A stretch of 64,000 bases of DNA from Catenulispora sp. GP43 (GCF_041260665.1 NZ_JBGCCT010000029.1:1-64000), one strand, 5' to 3'. Shown: positions 9,648 to 18,269, counted from the stretch's first letter. Made by a program: numbers and translations. Notes: generated by a model from the letters alone, not told the origin.

Positions 9648-9692
9648 CCGCACTCATAGCCGCACCGATAGCCGCACCCATAGCCGCGACCG
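9645..9692 (+). repeat. 12-bp tandem repeat with repeated in-frame stop codons
   Basis: Four units of TAGCCGCACnnn begin at 9645, 9657, 9669 and 9681. The period is a multiple of three, so each unit presents TAG in the peptidase frame. A diverged fifth unit (9633-9644) lies inside the coding end. Confidence 0.85.
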
Positions 9693-9743
9693 CGCGTCGC
9701 GGCCCGGCGCCGGGCTCCCCGGCGCCGTCGGCCGCGTCCGCCG

Positions 9744-10235
9744 CTACGCCTGCGGCAGCCGCGCGATCAGCTCGGCCAGCTGCTGGCTCTGCTCGGCGTG
9801 CTGGGCGCGCAGCGCCGAGAACTCCTCGGTGAGCACCTGCAGCATCTCCCGGGACTGGCAGTCCGCCTCGTAGTCGTGCTGCGCCAGCTCGCTGGCCACC
9901 TGGTCCGAGCGCTTGGCCGCGATCAGCAGGATCGCGCCCTGCAGCGCCGCCACGCAGGAGAGCACCAGGTTCAGCAGGATGAACGGGTAAGCGTCGAAGG
10001 TGTGCCCCGTCGACTTGTCCAGGATGACGTTGAGCGTCATCCACACAACCAGGAACCCCACGGCCACGAAGACGAACCCCCACGACCCCATGCTGTTGCG
10101 CATCGAGTCCGCGGCCCGCTCACCCCGGGTGAGCTGTTCGCCGGTACGCACTCCGGGGTGACGCCGCCAGCTGCCCGGGGATATGTGCTTGACGGCAGAC
10201 TTCACGGTGGTCTTGAGCTGAGCTTGTGCGGTCAT
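9744..10235 (-). CDS. DUF1003 family membrane protein
   Basis: This 163-residue DUF1003 protein has two transmembrane segments (about 49-70 and 84-107) separated by the family's short FDAYPFILLNL stretch. A C-terminal alpha-helical, coiled-coil-like tail follows (about 110-160, rich in Gln, Glu and Ala). The function of the family is not established. It is the second of two minus-strand membrane-protein genes after mscL in map order, with its own ATG at 10235 and a gap of about 120 bases to mscL. It converges on the VanY-like gene. Confidence 0.85.
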   Translation of the reverse strand: MTAQAQLKTTVKSAVKHISPGSWRRHPGVRTGEQLTRGERAADSMRNSMGSWGFVFVAVGFLVVWMTLNVILDKSTGHTFDAYPFILLNLVLSCVAALQGAILLIAAKRSDQVASELAQHDYEADCQSREMLQVLTEEFSALRAQHAEQSQQLAELIARLPQA

Positions 10236-10330
10236 GCGAGCGAGTTTCGCAGAACGAGGTCACGGATTCGTCGCCGACCTGGATACTCTCCGCCGATCCA
10301 CCGCCGGCCGTGTGAGAGTCCCGTGAGCGC

Positions 10331-10350
10331 CGCCGCTACCCGCCGCTACC
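10331..10350. repeat. 10-bp tandem duplication at mscL 3' end
   Basis: CGCCGCTACC occurs twice in direct succession, immediately downstream of the mscL stop at 10359. A third partial copy follows. Confidence 0.6.
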
Positions 10351-10358
10351 CGGCGGCA

Positions 10359-10754
10359 CTACTCGGCGTTGCGCTGCGCCGCCAGCAGGTCGCGGATCTC
10401 GGCCAGCAGCTGGACGTCGGTGGGCGCCGTCGCCTGCTCCGGGATGCCCAGCCGCGCCTTGCGCCGGTCGTTGAGGTGGTTGATCGGCATGACGATGAGG
10501 AAGTAGACCGCGGCCGCGATGCTCACGAAGCTGATGACGTTGGTCAGCAGGTCGCCGTAGGCGAACGTGGACTTGTTCAGCGTGAAGCTCAGCTTGGTGT
10601 AGTCCTGCTTGCCGAAGATCGCCGTGATCAGGGGCATGATGATGTCGCTGACCAGCGACTTGACGATCGCGCCGAACGCCGCGCCCATGACGACCGCGAC
10701 CGCCAGGTCGACGACGTTGCCGCGCATCAGGAACTTCTTGAAACCGGAGAGCAA
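10359..10754 (-). CDS. mscL: Large-conductance mechanosensitive channel
   Basis: MscL is a homopentameric inner-membrane channel that opens under membrane tension and releases solutes during osmotic downshock. The 131-residue length is typical. The N-terminal amphipathic helix (FKKFLMRGNVVDLAVAVVMGAAFG) leads into TM1, the periplasmic loop has the TLNKSTFAYG stretch, and TM2 is about residues 70-92. A charged cytoplasmic helix ends the protein. The start is TTG at 10754, with GGAAGG about eight bases before it. Confidence 0.95.
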   Translation of the reverse strand: MLSGFKKFLMRGNVVDLAVAVVMGAAFGAIVKSLVSDIIMPLITAIFGKQDYTKLSFTLNKSTFAYGDLLTNVISFVSIAAAVYFLIVMPINHLNDRRKARLGIPEQATAPTDVQLLAEIRDLLAAQRNAE

Positions 10755-10907
10755 AATGCCAGCCTTCCACGAGTGGGGACGGCGGGCACCACGACGGCCC
10801 GCCGCGTCGGTGGGAGGCTAAATGGTACCGAACGCGATCTAGGGGCGGTTGCGCGTGTGTCGGATGTTATCTCACCCGACGGTATGGAATGCGCCGAAAC
10901 GCCCCGG

Positions 10908-11993
10908 TCACGATGTCGCGCTCTGATACAACGCCTGGACGGCCGAGCCGAAGTAGGCGCTGTAGGACACGTCCGGGGTGTCGCCACCCTGCTGGTAGCC
11001 GCCGATCACGCCGGTGACGGTGCCCTTCTCGCCACTGGAGTCCACGTTGGTGAGGAACGGCGCGCCGGAGGTGCCGTCCGGATACCCGCGGCAGTCCCAC
11101 TCGGTCTGGGTCGCGCTGAACTTCTTGGCCGGCGCGGCGCAGGTGATCGGCGTGTCCGAGCCCTGCGGGTAGGCCGGGACCGTGACCGGCATCCCGAAGC
11201 CCTGGTCGAAGGCGATCTGGTCGGCGCCGGTCACCGACTCCAGCGAGGCCCCGCTCGCCGACGGCGCCACCTGCAGGAACGCCACGTCCTCGTCCGGGTC
11301 GTCGGAGTTCTGCCAGTTCTGGGAGACCACGACCTTGGTGACCGGCCAGGAGCCGTAGGGCAGCTGGCCGTCGTGGAAGCCGGGGGCGAAGGCGATGTCG
11401 GACTTGGGGCCGTCACTGTAGACGCAGTGCGCGGCGGTGATGACCAGGTTCCCGGCCGCGCTGTGCACGACCGAGGCGCTGCAGAAGTGGCTGGAGACGC
11501 CGGAGTCCGGCTGGTACAGCACGCCGGCCACCGAGGTGCCGCCGAACGGCTTCCCGCTCGGCGAGCTCGTCGGCTGCGCCGGCGGGTCGACCGTGGAGCC
11601 GGGTCCGGCGGCCGCGGCGGCGGAGGTGCTCGCGGTGTCGCGGGCGGTCGGCTCCGGGGTGACGCGGCCGGGCGCGTCGGCGCTGCTCACGCCGGCCGCC
11701 AGCGCCGCGGGCGGGGCCGCGGCGGCCGCGCCCTGGGCCGGCGCCGAGGTCGAGCTCGAGGTCGAGAGGCTGGTCGACACGGCGGTCGTGGGCGCCGCGG
11801 GCTGCGCCGCGCCGTCGGCGGCCACCGCCTTGGCCGGGGAGGGCTTGCTGAACGCGGCGCCGAGCATCCCGGCGATCACCAGGAAGCCGGCCACCCCGGC
11901 GGCGAGCGCCGCGCGCCGGGCCCTGGCCCGCTTGCGGGCCTGGGCGCGCTGCCGCCTGCGTGCGACCCGCGACAGCCGGTCGGGAACCTCCAT
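10908..11993 (-). CDS. Membrane-anchored trypsin-like serine protease
   Basis: This is an S1-fold extracellular protease. A basic N-terminus precedes one hydrophobic anchor (about residues 28-47) and a Ser/Thr/Pro/Ala-rich linker to about 145. The protease domain carries His in ITAAHC, Asp in PDEDVAFLQV and Ser in YPDGTSGAPF, as in Glu-specific V8-like and trypsin-like enzymes. Paired cysteines (FCSAS/AAHC and ITC/DC) suggest disulfides. I chose the ATG at 11993, with GGAGG nine bases upstream, over the GTG at 12002, which touches that site. No regulator or substrate partner is adjacent. Confidence 0.87.
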   Translation of the reverse strand: MEVPDRLSRVARRRQRAQARKRARARRAALAAGVAGFLVIAGMLGAAFSKPSPAKAVAADGAAQPAAPTTAVSTSLSTSSSTSAPAQGAAAAAPPAALAAGVSSADAPGRVTPEPTARDTASTSAAAAAGPGSTVDPPAQPTSSPSGKPFGGTSVAGVLYQPDSGVSSHFCSASVVHSAAGNLVITAAHCVYSDGPKSDIAFAPGFHDGQLPYGSWPVTKVVVSQNWQNSDDPDEDVAFLQVAPSASGASLESVTGADQIAFDQGFGMPVTVPAYPQGSDTPITCAAPAKKFSATQTEWDCRGYPDGTSGAPFLTNVDSSGEKGTVTGVIGGYQQGGDTPDVSYSAYFGSAVQALYQSATS

Positions 11994-12356
11994 CGGCGTC
12001 ACCCTCCGCTCACCTCAGACCTGTCCGCCGCGCGAGCGGCCGTTCCCGTGTCAGCCTGCCGTGCGGCATGTAAGCCGCAGGTACAGATACAGATGCAGAT
12101 GCAGATCAACACGGAGGAGCAACCGCCGCCGCGAAGTGGCTCCGGTCCAAACAGCGAACCTCCAGGACCTGAGCGAGCGATGAAGGTACCCCGGGACCGC
12201 GCCGAACGGGAAGCGACCCGCCGGCCGGGTGAGGGCGGCGGATCGCCTGGTGCCATGTGCCGTGTTCCACGAGAGCTCGTATGCCCGTCGAGCCCCGGCT
12301 TAAGCTCCGGTTACCAAAAGGTACTGGTCAGGGATTCACTGAGACCACCGCGGGCC
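11994..12356. other. Intergenic region with hexamer repeat
   Basis: No gene is supported in this stretch. Bases 12084-12107 are four copies of CAGATR-type hexamers (CAGATA, CAGATG, CAGATG, CAGATC). The promoter of the serine-protease gene should lie here on the minus strand, but no convincing -10 and -35 pair is visible. A long plus-strand open frame crosses the region, but it runs antisense through neighbouring genes. Confidence 0.5.
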
Positions 12357-13622
12357 TCACCACACCCGGATCACGCTGTCGGCGCCGAAGGTCGGCGAGG
12401 TGGCGTCGGCCGGCGGCTGCTTCAGCGGCTCGTCGATCTCGGCGGCGGTCGGGCCCACCGCCGCCGCGATCCGGTCGAGCGCGGCGAGGTCGAAACCGTA
12501 GACCCGGGCCGCGTTGCCGCCGAGGATCGCGGTGATCTCCGCGTGCGGGAGCCTGGCGAAGGAGTTGCGCAGCGCTTCGCGCGAGTACGGGAAGGTGCCC
12601 TCGTCGTGCGGGTAGTCGCTGCCCCACATCAGCTTCTCCAGGCCGATGGCGTGCCGCAGCGGCACCTCGTCGGGCCGCATGAAGGAGGCGCCGAGGAAGA
12701 AGTTGCGCTTCCAGTACTCGCTCGGCGCCAGGCCCACCGCCTCGGCGATCCCGGCGCCGAACCGGCTCTCGGCGGTGACCGCGCCGGCGTCGTCCATCGC
12801 CGAGGACATCCGGCGGACCAGCGCGCGGTGGTAGTAGTCGAGCATCTCCAGGACGCCGGGCACCCAGCCGGAGCCCTGCTCGGTGAGCACGAACTTCAGG
12901 CCGGGGTGGCGCTTGAACGCGCCGCCGTAGATCAGGTGCCACAGGGCCCGGTGGGCGAACCAGGTGATCTCCATCATGAAGACCGCGCGGCCCGCCGGTT
13001 CCTGGCCGATCTCCGGGGAGGCCGAGCCGGCGTGGTGGTTGATCGGCATGTCGAGCTCTTCGCACACCGCCCACAACGGTTCGTACACGTCCGAGTACAG
13101 CTGCGGGACGGACGTCCCCGGCGGGGTGCCGGGCAGCAGGACGCCGCCGAACAGGCCGTGCTCCCGGGCCCAGCGGACCTCGGCGACCGCCTCGTCCATG
13201 TTCCCCAGCAGGACCTGGCAGGTGCCGGCGCGCCGGCCGGGCGCCTGGGCGCAGAAGTCGGCCATCCAGCGGTTGTGGGCGCGAAGGCCGGCCCAGCGCA
13301 GTTCGTACTCCTCGGCGGACGGCTGCTGGGCGCTCAGGGACATGCTCGGGTAGAAGGGCGGGATGGTGTTGGGGAACAGCACCTCGGCGACGATGCCGTC
13401 GCGCTCCAGGTCGGCCAGGCGGCGTGCGGAGTCCCAGTTGCGCTCGGCGTCGCCGTGCAGGAGGTCCTCGTACGGGTTCACGTACGCCGCGGCCCACGCG
13501 TCGAACTGCTCGTGGTACTTCGACTCCAGGTAGGGCCGGTAGTCCAGCAGATCGGCGCCGGCGTGGCCGTCGGCGGAGACGACCGTGTACCTCGCCGCGG
13601 CGACATCCGTCTTCCCGGTCAT
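12357..13622 (-). CDS. Amidohydrolase family 2 protein (second of pair)
   Basis: This 421-residue protein belongs to the metal-dependent amidohydrolase-2 family, which includes ACMSD-type decarboxylases and o-pyrocatechuate-type enzymes. Metal and active-site elements are SADGHAG near residue 17, NHHAG in the middle, TEQGSGW and WGSDYPHDEGTFP toward the C-terminus. It is about one third identical by eye to the adjacent family member, so the two are ancient duplicates. The ATG shares one base with the previous stop (TGATG). It is the last gene of the TetR-controlled operon. The reaction is unknown; C-C decarboxylation or hydrolysis are both possible. Confidence 0.85.
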   Translation of the reverse strand: MTGKTDVAAARYTVVSADGHAGADLLDYRPYLESKYHEQFDAWAAAYVNPYEDLLHGDAERNWDSARRLADLERDGIVAEVLFPNTIPPFYPSMSLSAQQPSAEEYELRWAGLRAHNRWMADFCAQAPGRRAGTCQVLLGNMDEAVAEVRWAREHGLFGGVLLPGTPPGTSVPQLYSDVYEPLWAVCEELDMPINHHAGSASPEIGQEPAGRAVFMMEITWFAHRALWHLIYGGAFKRHPGLKFVLTEQGSGWVPGVLEMLDYYHRALVRRMSSAMDDAGAVTAESRFGAGIAEAVGLAPSEYWKRNFFLGASFMRPDEVPLRHAIGLEKLMWGSDYPHDEGTFPYSREALRNSFARLPHAEITAILGGNAARVYGFDLAALDRIAAAVGPTAAEIDEPLKQPPADATSPTFGADSVIRVW

Positions 13623-14956
13623 CACGACACCTCCGGTCCGACGCCCTCGGTGCGGTGGCCGCCGAGCGTGGCGCCGTAGCCGATGGCCGGGAAGTCGTGA
13701 CCGGTCAGCCAGTGCCGGCCGACCTCGCGCGCGGCGGCCCAGCCGGCCGCCTCGCCGCCGCTCTGGCCGAGGTCGGAGGGCCGCAGGTTGATCCGCTCGG
13801 CGATCGACTGAAGCCTGGCGACGTCGAACCCGTACACCTCGGCGGCGGCCAGGCCGAGCATCCGGCGGGTCTCGTCGACCGGCATGTCGTGGAAGGCGGT
13901 CCTGAGCCACTTGCGGCTGTTCGGCCAGGTGCCCTCCGGGTGCGGGAAGTCGTTGCCCCACAGGATGTTGTCGATCCCGATCTCGTACCGGTGCGCGAGC
14001 TCTCGGCGCTTGGTGTTGGTCGCGCCGATGAAGCAGTTGCGGTCGAAGTACTCGCTCGGCGGCCGCTTCACCTCCTCGAACGGCGTGAGCTTCGCGGTGG
14101 CGTGGGCCCCGAGGTAGAGCCGGTCCATGAACCACAGCAGGTTCGGCGCCCACCAGCACCCGGCCTCGGTGACGCCGAACTTCAGACCCGGGAAGCGCTC
14201 GAACACCCCGGACCAGATCATGAACCACAGCGGCCGGGCCGGCCACCAGGTGACCTCGGAGACATAGATGCCCAGGTGGTCGCCGTACTCGTCGCGCGGG
14301 GCGACGCCGGAGTGGGTCGAGACCGGCATCTGGAGTTCCTCGCACGCCGCCCAGACCGGGTCGTAGCGGCGATCGTGATAGGGCGCCTTGTCCTCCCACA
14401 TCGCCGGGATCATCACCGCGCCCAGGCCCGACTCCTTGGCCCGGCGGATCTCGGCGACCGCGGCGTCCACGTCGCCGGTGATCGGCACCAGCGCCACGCC
14501 GCGCCGGCGCTCCGGCGAGTGCGCGCACAGCTCGGCCAGCCAGCGGTTGTGCGCGCGGGCCCCGACCAGCGCCAGCTCCTGGTCCAGGCCGCCGGAGAAG
14601 GTCAGGCCGACCCCGAAGGGCGCGGCGGTGGTGGACTCCACGGCGTCGGCGTCCGGGAAGATCACCTCGGCGGTCACGCCGTCGGCGTCGAGCTCCTTGT
14701 CGCGCTGCGCGGAGTCCCAGCCGCCGCGCAGGCCCTCCTCGTGCTCCTCGAACCAGCTGCGCGCGAACTCGGGGTTGCGGACCCCGAGCCTGGTCGCGGC
14801 CTCGATGCGGGCGGCCTGCTCGGCCAGGAAATCGTCGAAGGCCGGGTGGTACTCGCTCTCGATGTAGGTGCGGTACTCCTCGGTCGGCAGCCCCGCATGG
14901 CAGTCGGAGGAGACGACGACGTACGGGCTGTTGTCGAACTCTGTCGGTTCAGGCAT
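13622..14956 (-). CDS. Amidohydrolase family 2 protein (first of pair)
   Basis: This 444-residue amidohydrolase-2 protein shows the pattern SSDCHAG, STHSG, TEAGCWW and WGNDFPHPEGTWP, the same order of metal-ligand segments as its neighbour. Compared with that neighbour it has a longer C-terminal tail (GQSGGEAAG onward) ending near TEGVGPEVS. It lies 17 bases after the SDR stop, with AAAGG before its ATG, and overlaps the next gene by one base. A heteromer of the two paralogues, or two sequential steps, would both fit. Confidence 0.86.
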   Translation of the reverse strand: MPEPTEFDNSPYVVVSSDCHAGLPTEEYRTYIESEYHPAFDDFLAEQAARIEAATRLGVRNPEFARSWFEEHEEGLRGGWDSAQRDKELDADGVTAEVIFPDADAVESTTAAPFGVGLTFSGGLDQELALVGARAHNRWLAELCAHSPERRRGVALVPITGDVDAAVAEIRRAKESGLGAVMIPAMWEDKAPYHDRRYDPVWAACEELQMPVSTHSGVAPRDEYGDHLGIYVSEVTWWPARPLWFMIWSGVFERFPGLKFGVTEAGCWWAPNLLWFMDRLYLGAHATAKLTPFEEVKRPPSEYFDRNCFIGATNTKRRELAHRYEIGIDNILWGNDFPHPEGTWPNSRKWLRTAFHDMPVDETRRMLGLAAAEVYGFDVARLQSIAERINLRPSDLGQSGGEAAGWAAAREVGRHWLTGHDFPAIGYGATLGGHRTEGVGPEVS

Positions 14957-14973
14957 GGGACCTTTGACTCCCC

Positions 14974-15870
14974 TCAGTCAAGGATGAACTTCTCGAGGTA
15001 ACCGGGGTTGGCGCGCTCGAGCATCGACTGCGAGCGCCGCCGGATCATGTCGTCGGAGCTGCCGCCGGTCGGCAGGATCCAGAAAGCGCCGGTCCTGATC
15101 CCCTCCAGAGCGTGCGCCGCGACCTCTTCGGGCTCGGTCATCTTCGCTTCGAGCCCGGCGTCCTTCATCGCCTGCTCCCAGCCTTCGAGGGTGGGATAAG
15201 GGTTCTGCCGGGGCTTGGTCTTCGCGTAGCGCTCGGGGCGGTTGCGGTAGCTCTCCCACAGTCCGGTGCGGACCATGTGCGGACCCGGGAAGAGCACGGA
15301 CGCGCCGATCTTGGCGTCGGCCTGCTTCAGCTGCGCGTACAGCGCCTCGGTCATCGTGACGATCGACGCCTTCGTCACGGCGTAGACGCTGGCCGTGGGC
15401 AGCGGGGCGATGCCGCCGTCCGGGGAGCTGGTGTTGACGACGTGGCCCGGGGTTTCCTGGGCCAGCATGCGCGGCAGGAACGCCTGGATGCCGTGGAAGA
15501 CGCCCCAGACGTTGACCGCGAAGGCCCACTGCCAGTCGGTGCGCTCGTGCTGCCACATCGGGCCCTCGGCGCCGGAGCCGACACCGGCGTTGTTGCAGAG
15601 CACGTCGACGCTCGGGAAGGCGGCGAAAGCCTGGTCGGCCAGGGCTTCCACGGACTCCGGCAGGGAGACGTCGGTGACCACGCCGATGGCCTTCGCCCCC
15701 TTGGCCGCCTGCTGATTCACCTCCGCGACGGCCTTGTCCAGCGCGGGTTCCTCGACGTCGGCGAGCACCACGTTCATGCCCTCGGAGGCGAACAGCCGCG
15801 CCATCGCCAGGCCGATGCCGCTGGCCGCCCCGGTCACGACCGCGGTCTTGCCAGGCAGGTCAGCCAGCAT
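14974..15870 (-). CDS. Short-chain dehydrogenase/reductase
   Basis: This is a classical SDR with TGAASGIG for NAD(P) binding, NNAG, and catalytic Ser (NTSSP) and YAVTK. It is about 298 residues, longer than the 250-residue norm. The C-terminal extension, ending MLERANPGYLEKFILD, resembles SDRs in actinobacterial ring-degradation clusters. I chose the ATG at 15870, with GGGGGTG upstream. An ATG at 15909 would overlap the preceding gene by 50 bases. It overlaps the decarboxylase gene by 11 bases, so the two are probably coupled. Confidence 0.87.
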   Translation of the reverse strand: MLADLPGKTAVVTGAASGIGLAMARLFASEGMNVVLADVEEPALDKAVAEVNQQAAKGAKAIGVVTDVSLPESVEALADQAFAAFPSVDVLCNNAGVGSGAEGPMWQHERTDWQWAFAVNVWGVFHGIQAFLPRMLAQETPGHVVNTSSPDGGIAPLPTASVYAVTKASIVTMTEALYAQLKQADAKIGASVLFPGPHMVRTGLWESYRNRPERYAKTKPRQNPYPTLEGWEQAMKDAGLEAKMTEPEEVAAHALEGIRTGAFWILPTGGSSDDMIRRRSQSMLERANPGYLEKFILD

Positions 15871-16678
15871 CGGGCACCCCCGCTGCGTCTTCGACGAGTA
15901 CCGAGTCATGGACCTGCGCCGGGTCGTCGTAGCGCTGGTGCACGTAGGGCAGGATCTCGGTCGGGTCCAGCCGGGCCACGACCTCGCCGCGCTGGTCGGA
16001 GGTCTTCTCCCCGAAGGTGATCTCCACCAGCCGCAGCACCGGGAGGTCGGCGATCGGGTCGAGGTCGGACTCGCGGAGGATCACCTCGCCCTCGACGGTG
16101 TTCAGGGCCCTGGTCTTCTCGGTCCGCAGGCACCGCACCAGCAACGGATCGGCGTCGAAGCCGGAACCGTCCACCGCCGGCAGGAACTTCAGGTACCAGT
16201 CAACCTTGACGTAGGGCGCGGGCGGTTCGAGGGCCCCGGCGATCCGGCCGCGGATCTCGGCGAAGGTGACGCCGTGCCGGGTGACGGTGCCGGCGATCTG
16301 CTCGCCGTCCCGGTCGACGACGACCTCGGCCAGCTTCTTCGGCTCGCCGAAGACCTCGCGGCCGCCGATCAGCGAGCGCTCGGTGGTCATCGGCATGACC
16401 AGGCTGTACCAGCCCTCTTCGTCACCATGCGCGCAGGCCACGGAGATGGCTGCGGCACCAAGCGGCGAACCGAAGATGTCGACCTGGTTGATCGTGGCGC
16501 GCACGTACGGCTTGGCGGTGGGCTTCAGGGGCGGCGGCAGGACCTGCGCCAGGGCGTCGGGGTCGGTCTCCCAGACGGCGTGCACGCCGGTGGACCACAG
16601 GTCGGGGAGCTTCGAGGCGGATTCGCGGGCGGCGGCGACGGCTGCGAGGTCGCGCGGGCCATAACGCACTTTCGGCAT
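15860..16678 (-). CDS. Acetoacetate decarboxylase family protein
   Basis: This 272-residue protein belongs to the acetoacetate decarboxylase superfamily. The Schiff-base lysine region is present as FGEPKKLAEV, and the arginine/glutamate pocket (ERSLIGGREVFGEPKK) is recognisable. Superfamily members include decarboxylases, aldolase-dehydratases and lactone-forming enzymes, so the reaction is not certain. The ATG at 16678 has GAGGAG six bases upstream and fits the homologous N-terminus PKVRYGP. It heads a four-gene operon and is divergent from the TetR gene, with a palindromic site 26 bases upstream. Confidence 0.87.
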   Translation of the reverse strand: MPKVRYGPRDLAAVAAARESASKLPDLWSTGVHAVWETDPDALAQVLPPPLKPTAKPYVRATINQVDIFGSPLGAAAISVACAHGDEEGWYSLVMPMTTERSLIGGREVFGEPKKLAEVVVDRDGEQIAGTVTRHGVTFAEIRGRIAGALEPPAPYVKVDWYLKFLPAVDGSGFDADPLLVRCLRTEKTRALNTVEGEVILRESDLDPIADLPVLRLVEITFGEKTSDQRGEVVARLDPTEILPYVHQRYDDPAQVHDSVLVEDAAGVPDAG

Positions 16679-16703
16679 ATCTGACTCCTCGTCATAAGCC
16701 TTC

Positions 16704-16718
16704 TGTAACACCGTTACA
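16704..16718. promoter_or_regulatory. Palindromic operator candidate between TetR gene and operon
   Basis: TGTAACACCGTTACA has perfect 6-bp arms (TGTAAC/GTTACA) around a 3-base centre. It lies in the 89-base gap between the divergent decarboxylase and TetR genes, so binding could control both promoters. Confidence 0.65.
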
Positions 16719-16767
16719 CCCGGGAGCGTGAAGGGTAAAGAGTCGTCGGTGGCGAGAGGATGGCTGC

Positions 16768-17403
16768 GTGGCTCAGCACAGTGTTGATCGGCGTGAAACC
16801 GTGACCCGGCGGGCCGTGCTGGATGCCGCGAGGCGCCTGATCGAGCAGCAGGGCGTGGCCGGACTGTCGATGCGCAAACTGGCGGCCGAGCTGGGGGTCG
16901 CGGTCACCTCGATCTACTGGCACGTCGGCAACCGCGAGGCGCTGCTCGACGAACTGGTGCAGGAGATGGTGCACGGCCTGGACACGCTCCCGGCCCGCGG
17001 CACCGCGCCGGCGGCGCGCGTGCTGTCGCTGGCCATGGAGCTGCGCCGGGTGCTGCGGGAGCACCCGCACCTGATCGGGCTGGTGAACGAACGCGGGCTG
17101 ACCCCGGCGATGTTCCTGCCCTCCCAGCGCACGCTGGCGGCGGAGATCTCGGCGGCCGGCCTGCGCGGCGCCCGGGCCGCCGAGGCGGTCCGAGCCCTGC
17201 AGTACCACGTCATCGGGTTCGTCCTCGTCGAGCGGCACACCGACCGCTCGCCGGAGCAGCGTCCCTCGGCCGAGGAACTGTGGCAGGCCGAACCGGCCCC
17301 GGACGCCGCCCTGGCCGGGGCGCTGGCCACCCCGGTGGACGCCGACCGGCTGTTCGCGGTGTCGACCGAGGCGCTGGTGCGCTCGCTGCTGGCGGATCAG
17401 TAG
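16768..17403 (+). CDS. TetR family transcriptional regulator
   Basis: This is a 211-residue TetR-fold repressor. The N-terminal helix-turn-helix is about residues 13-58, with the recognition segment AAELGVAVTSIYWHVGNREALLDE. The C-terminal ligand domain is helical and ends with a disordered Glu/Pro-rich loop before the last helix, resembling the TetR C-terminal class. The GTG at 16768 has AGAGGA upstream. It is transcribed away from the decarboxylase/SDR/amidohydrolase operon, which makes it the probable local repressor, with an operon substrate as inducer (inference). Confidence 0.88.
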   Translation: MAQHSVDRRETVTRRAVLDAARRLIEQQGVAGLSMRKLAAELGVAVTSIYWHVGNREALLDELVQEMVHGLDTLPARGTAPAARVLSLAMELRRVLREHPHLIGLVNERGLTPAMFLPSQRTLAAEISAAGLRGARAAEAVRALQYHVIGFVLVERHTDRSPEQRPSAEELWQAEPAPDAALAGALATPVDADRLFAVSTEALVRSLLADQ

Positions 17404-17437
17404 CCTGCAATCTCCATCGCGCCTACGCTGAATCGGC

Positions 17438-18184
17438 ATGACTGTCGAAGAGATCGTCGGCCCGGCCACCCACATGGTGTTCCATTCACCGATGACCGAG
17501 GAGCGCGCGAACCGGATCGCCGCGGACCTGGCGGCGACGGGGCCGGCCACGGTCGCCGACTATGCCTGCGGCTGGGGCGAGCTGATGCTGCGGATTCTGG
17601 CGCTGGCGCCGTCCGCGCGGGGATTCGGCGTGGACCTGTCGGCCCGGGACCTCGCGCGGGGACGGAAGAACGCCGAGGCACGCGGACTAGGCGATCGCGT
17701 GGAGTTCGTCGAGGGCCCGGTGAAGGAGCACACGCAGCCTGCGGACGTGGTGATCAACTGCGGAGCGTGGCAGGCACTCGGCAAGACGGTGACACAGTCA
17801 CTGGACGCGTTGCGCCCGTTGGTCAATCCCGGCGGCCGGCTGTTCTTCGGGGTCGAGCACTGGGAGACGGTCCCGCCGCCGGAGCGGCTGGCCGCGATGT
17901 GGCCCGGGGCCACCGCCGAGCGCTACGAACTGCTGCCGGACCTCGTCGATCGCGCCGTCGCCGCCGGGTTCCGCCCGCTGCGCATCGAGTCCTCGACCCG
18001 CTCGGAATGGGACGACTACGAATCGTTGGAGACCATGGATGCCGAGCAGTGGCTGCTGGCCGATCCGGACCATCCGGACGCCGACGCGGTGCGTGACCGA
18101 CTCGACACCAAGCGGGGCATCTGGCTGCGCGGACACCGCGACTACTTCGGATTCTCCATGCTCACCCTGGGTGTTCCCGGATAG
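17438..18184 (+). CDS. SAM-dependent class I methyltransferase
   Basis: A Rossmann-type methyltransferase of 248 residues. Motif I is VADYACGWGELMLRIL (residues 40-55), the acidic post-motif-II residue is in GFGVDLS, and motif IV is near DVVINCGAW. The C-terminal third is a lid region rich in Trp, Tyr and acidic residues. The substrate cannot be inferred. The ATG lies eight bases after a TACGCT -10-like box at 17424-17429, so a leaderless transcript is plausible. It stands alone between the TetR gene and a GNAT gene. Confidence 0.83.
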   Translation: MTVEEIVGPATHMVFHSPMTEERANRIAADLAATGPATVADYACGWGELMLRILALAPSARGFGVDLSARDLARGRKNAEARGLGDRVEFVEGPVKEHTQPADVVINCGAWQALGKTVTQSLDALRPLVNPGGRLFFGVEHWETVPPPERLAAMWPGATAERYELLPDLVDRAVAAGFRPLRIESSTRSEWDDYESLETMDAEQWLLADPDHPDADAVRDRLDTKRGIWLRGHRDYFGFSMLTLGVPG

Positions 18185-18257
18185 TGCGGCCCTTGTCCAA
18201 GCGCTGATACTCTCAAAGCATTGTCGCCTTCGGGCTGACGCGGCGGCGGCGATCGCA

Positions 18258-18263
18258 TAACGT
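18258..18263 (+). promoter_or_regulatory. Candidate -10 box, leaderless GNAT gene
   Basis: TAACGT is followed by exactly six bases and then GTG at 18270. Confidence 0.45.
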
Positions 18264-18269
18264 TCTGCC

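Noticed and set aside
9798-13679. A plus-strand open frame of about 1290 codons
   Set aside because: It runs antisense through the DUF1003, mscL, protease and amidohydrolase genes, is Arg/Gly/Ala/His-biased, and arises from the high GC content.
12357-14528. Fused 723-residue frame joining the two amidohydrolases
   Set aside because: The frame of the second enzyme continues off-frame through the first gene; the one-base TGATG overlap shows two separate genes.
15860-15909. Upstream ATG of the SDR at 15909
   Set aside because: It would overlap the decarboxylase gene by 50 bases, while the ATG at 15870 has a better ribosome site and matches the usual SDR N-terminus.
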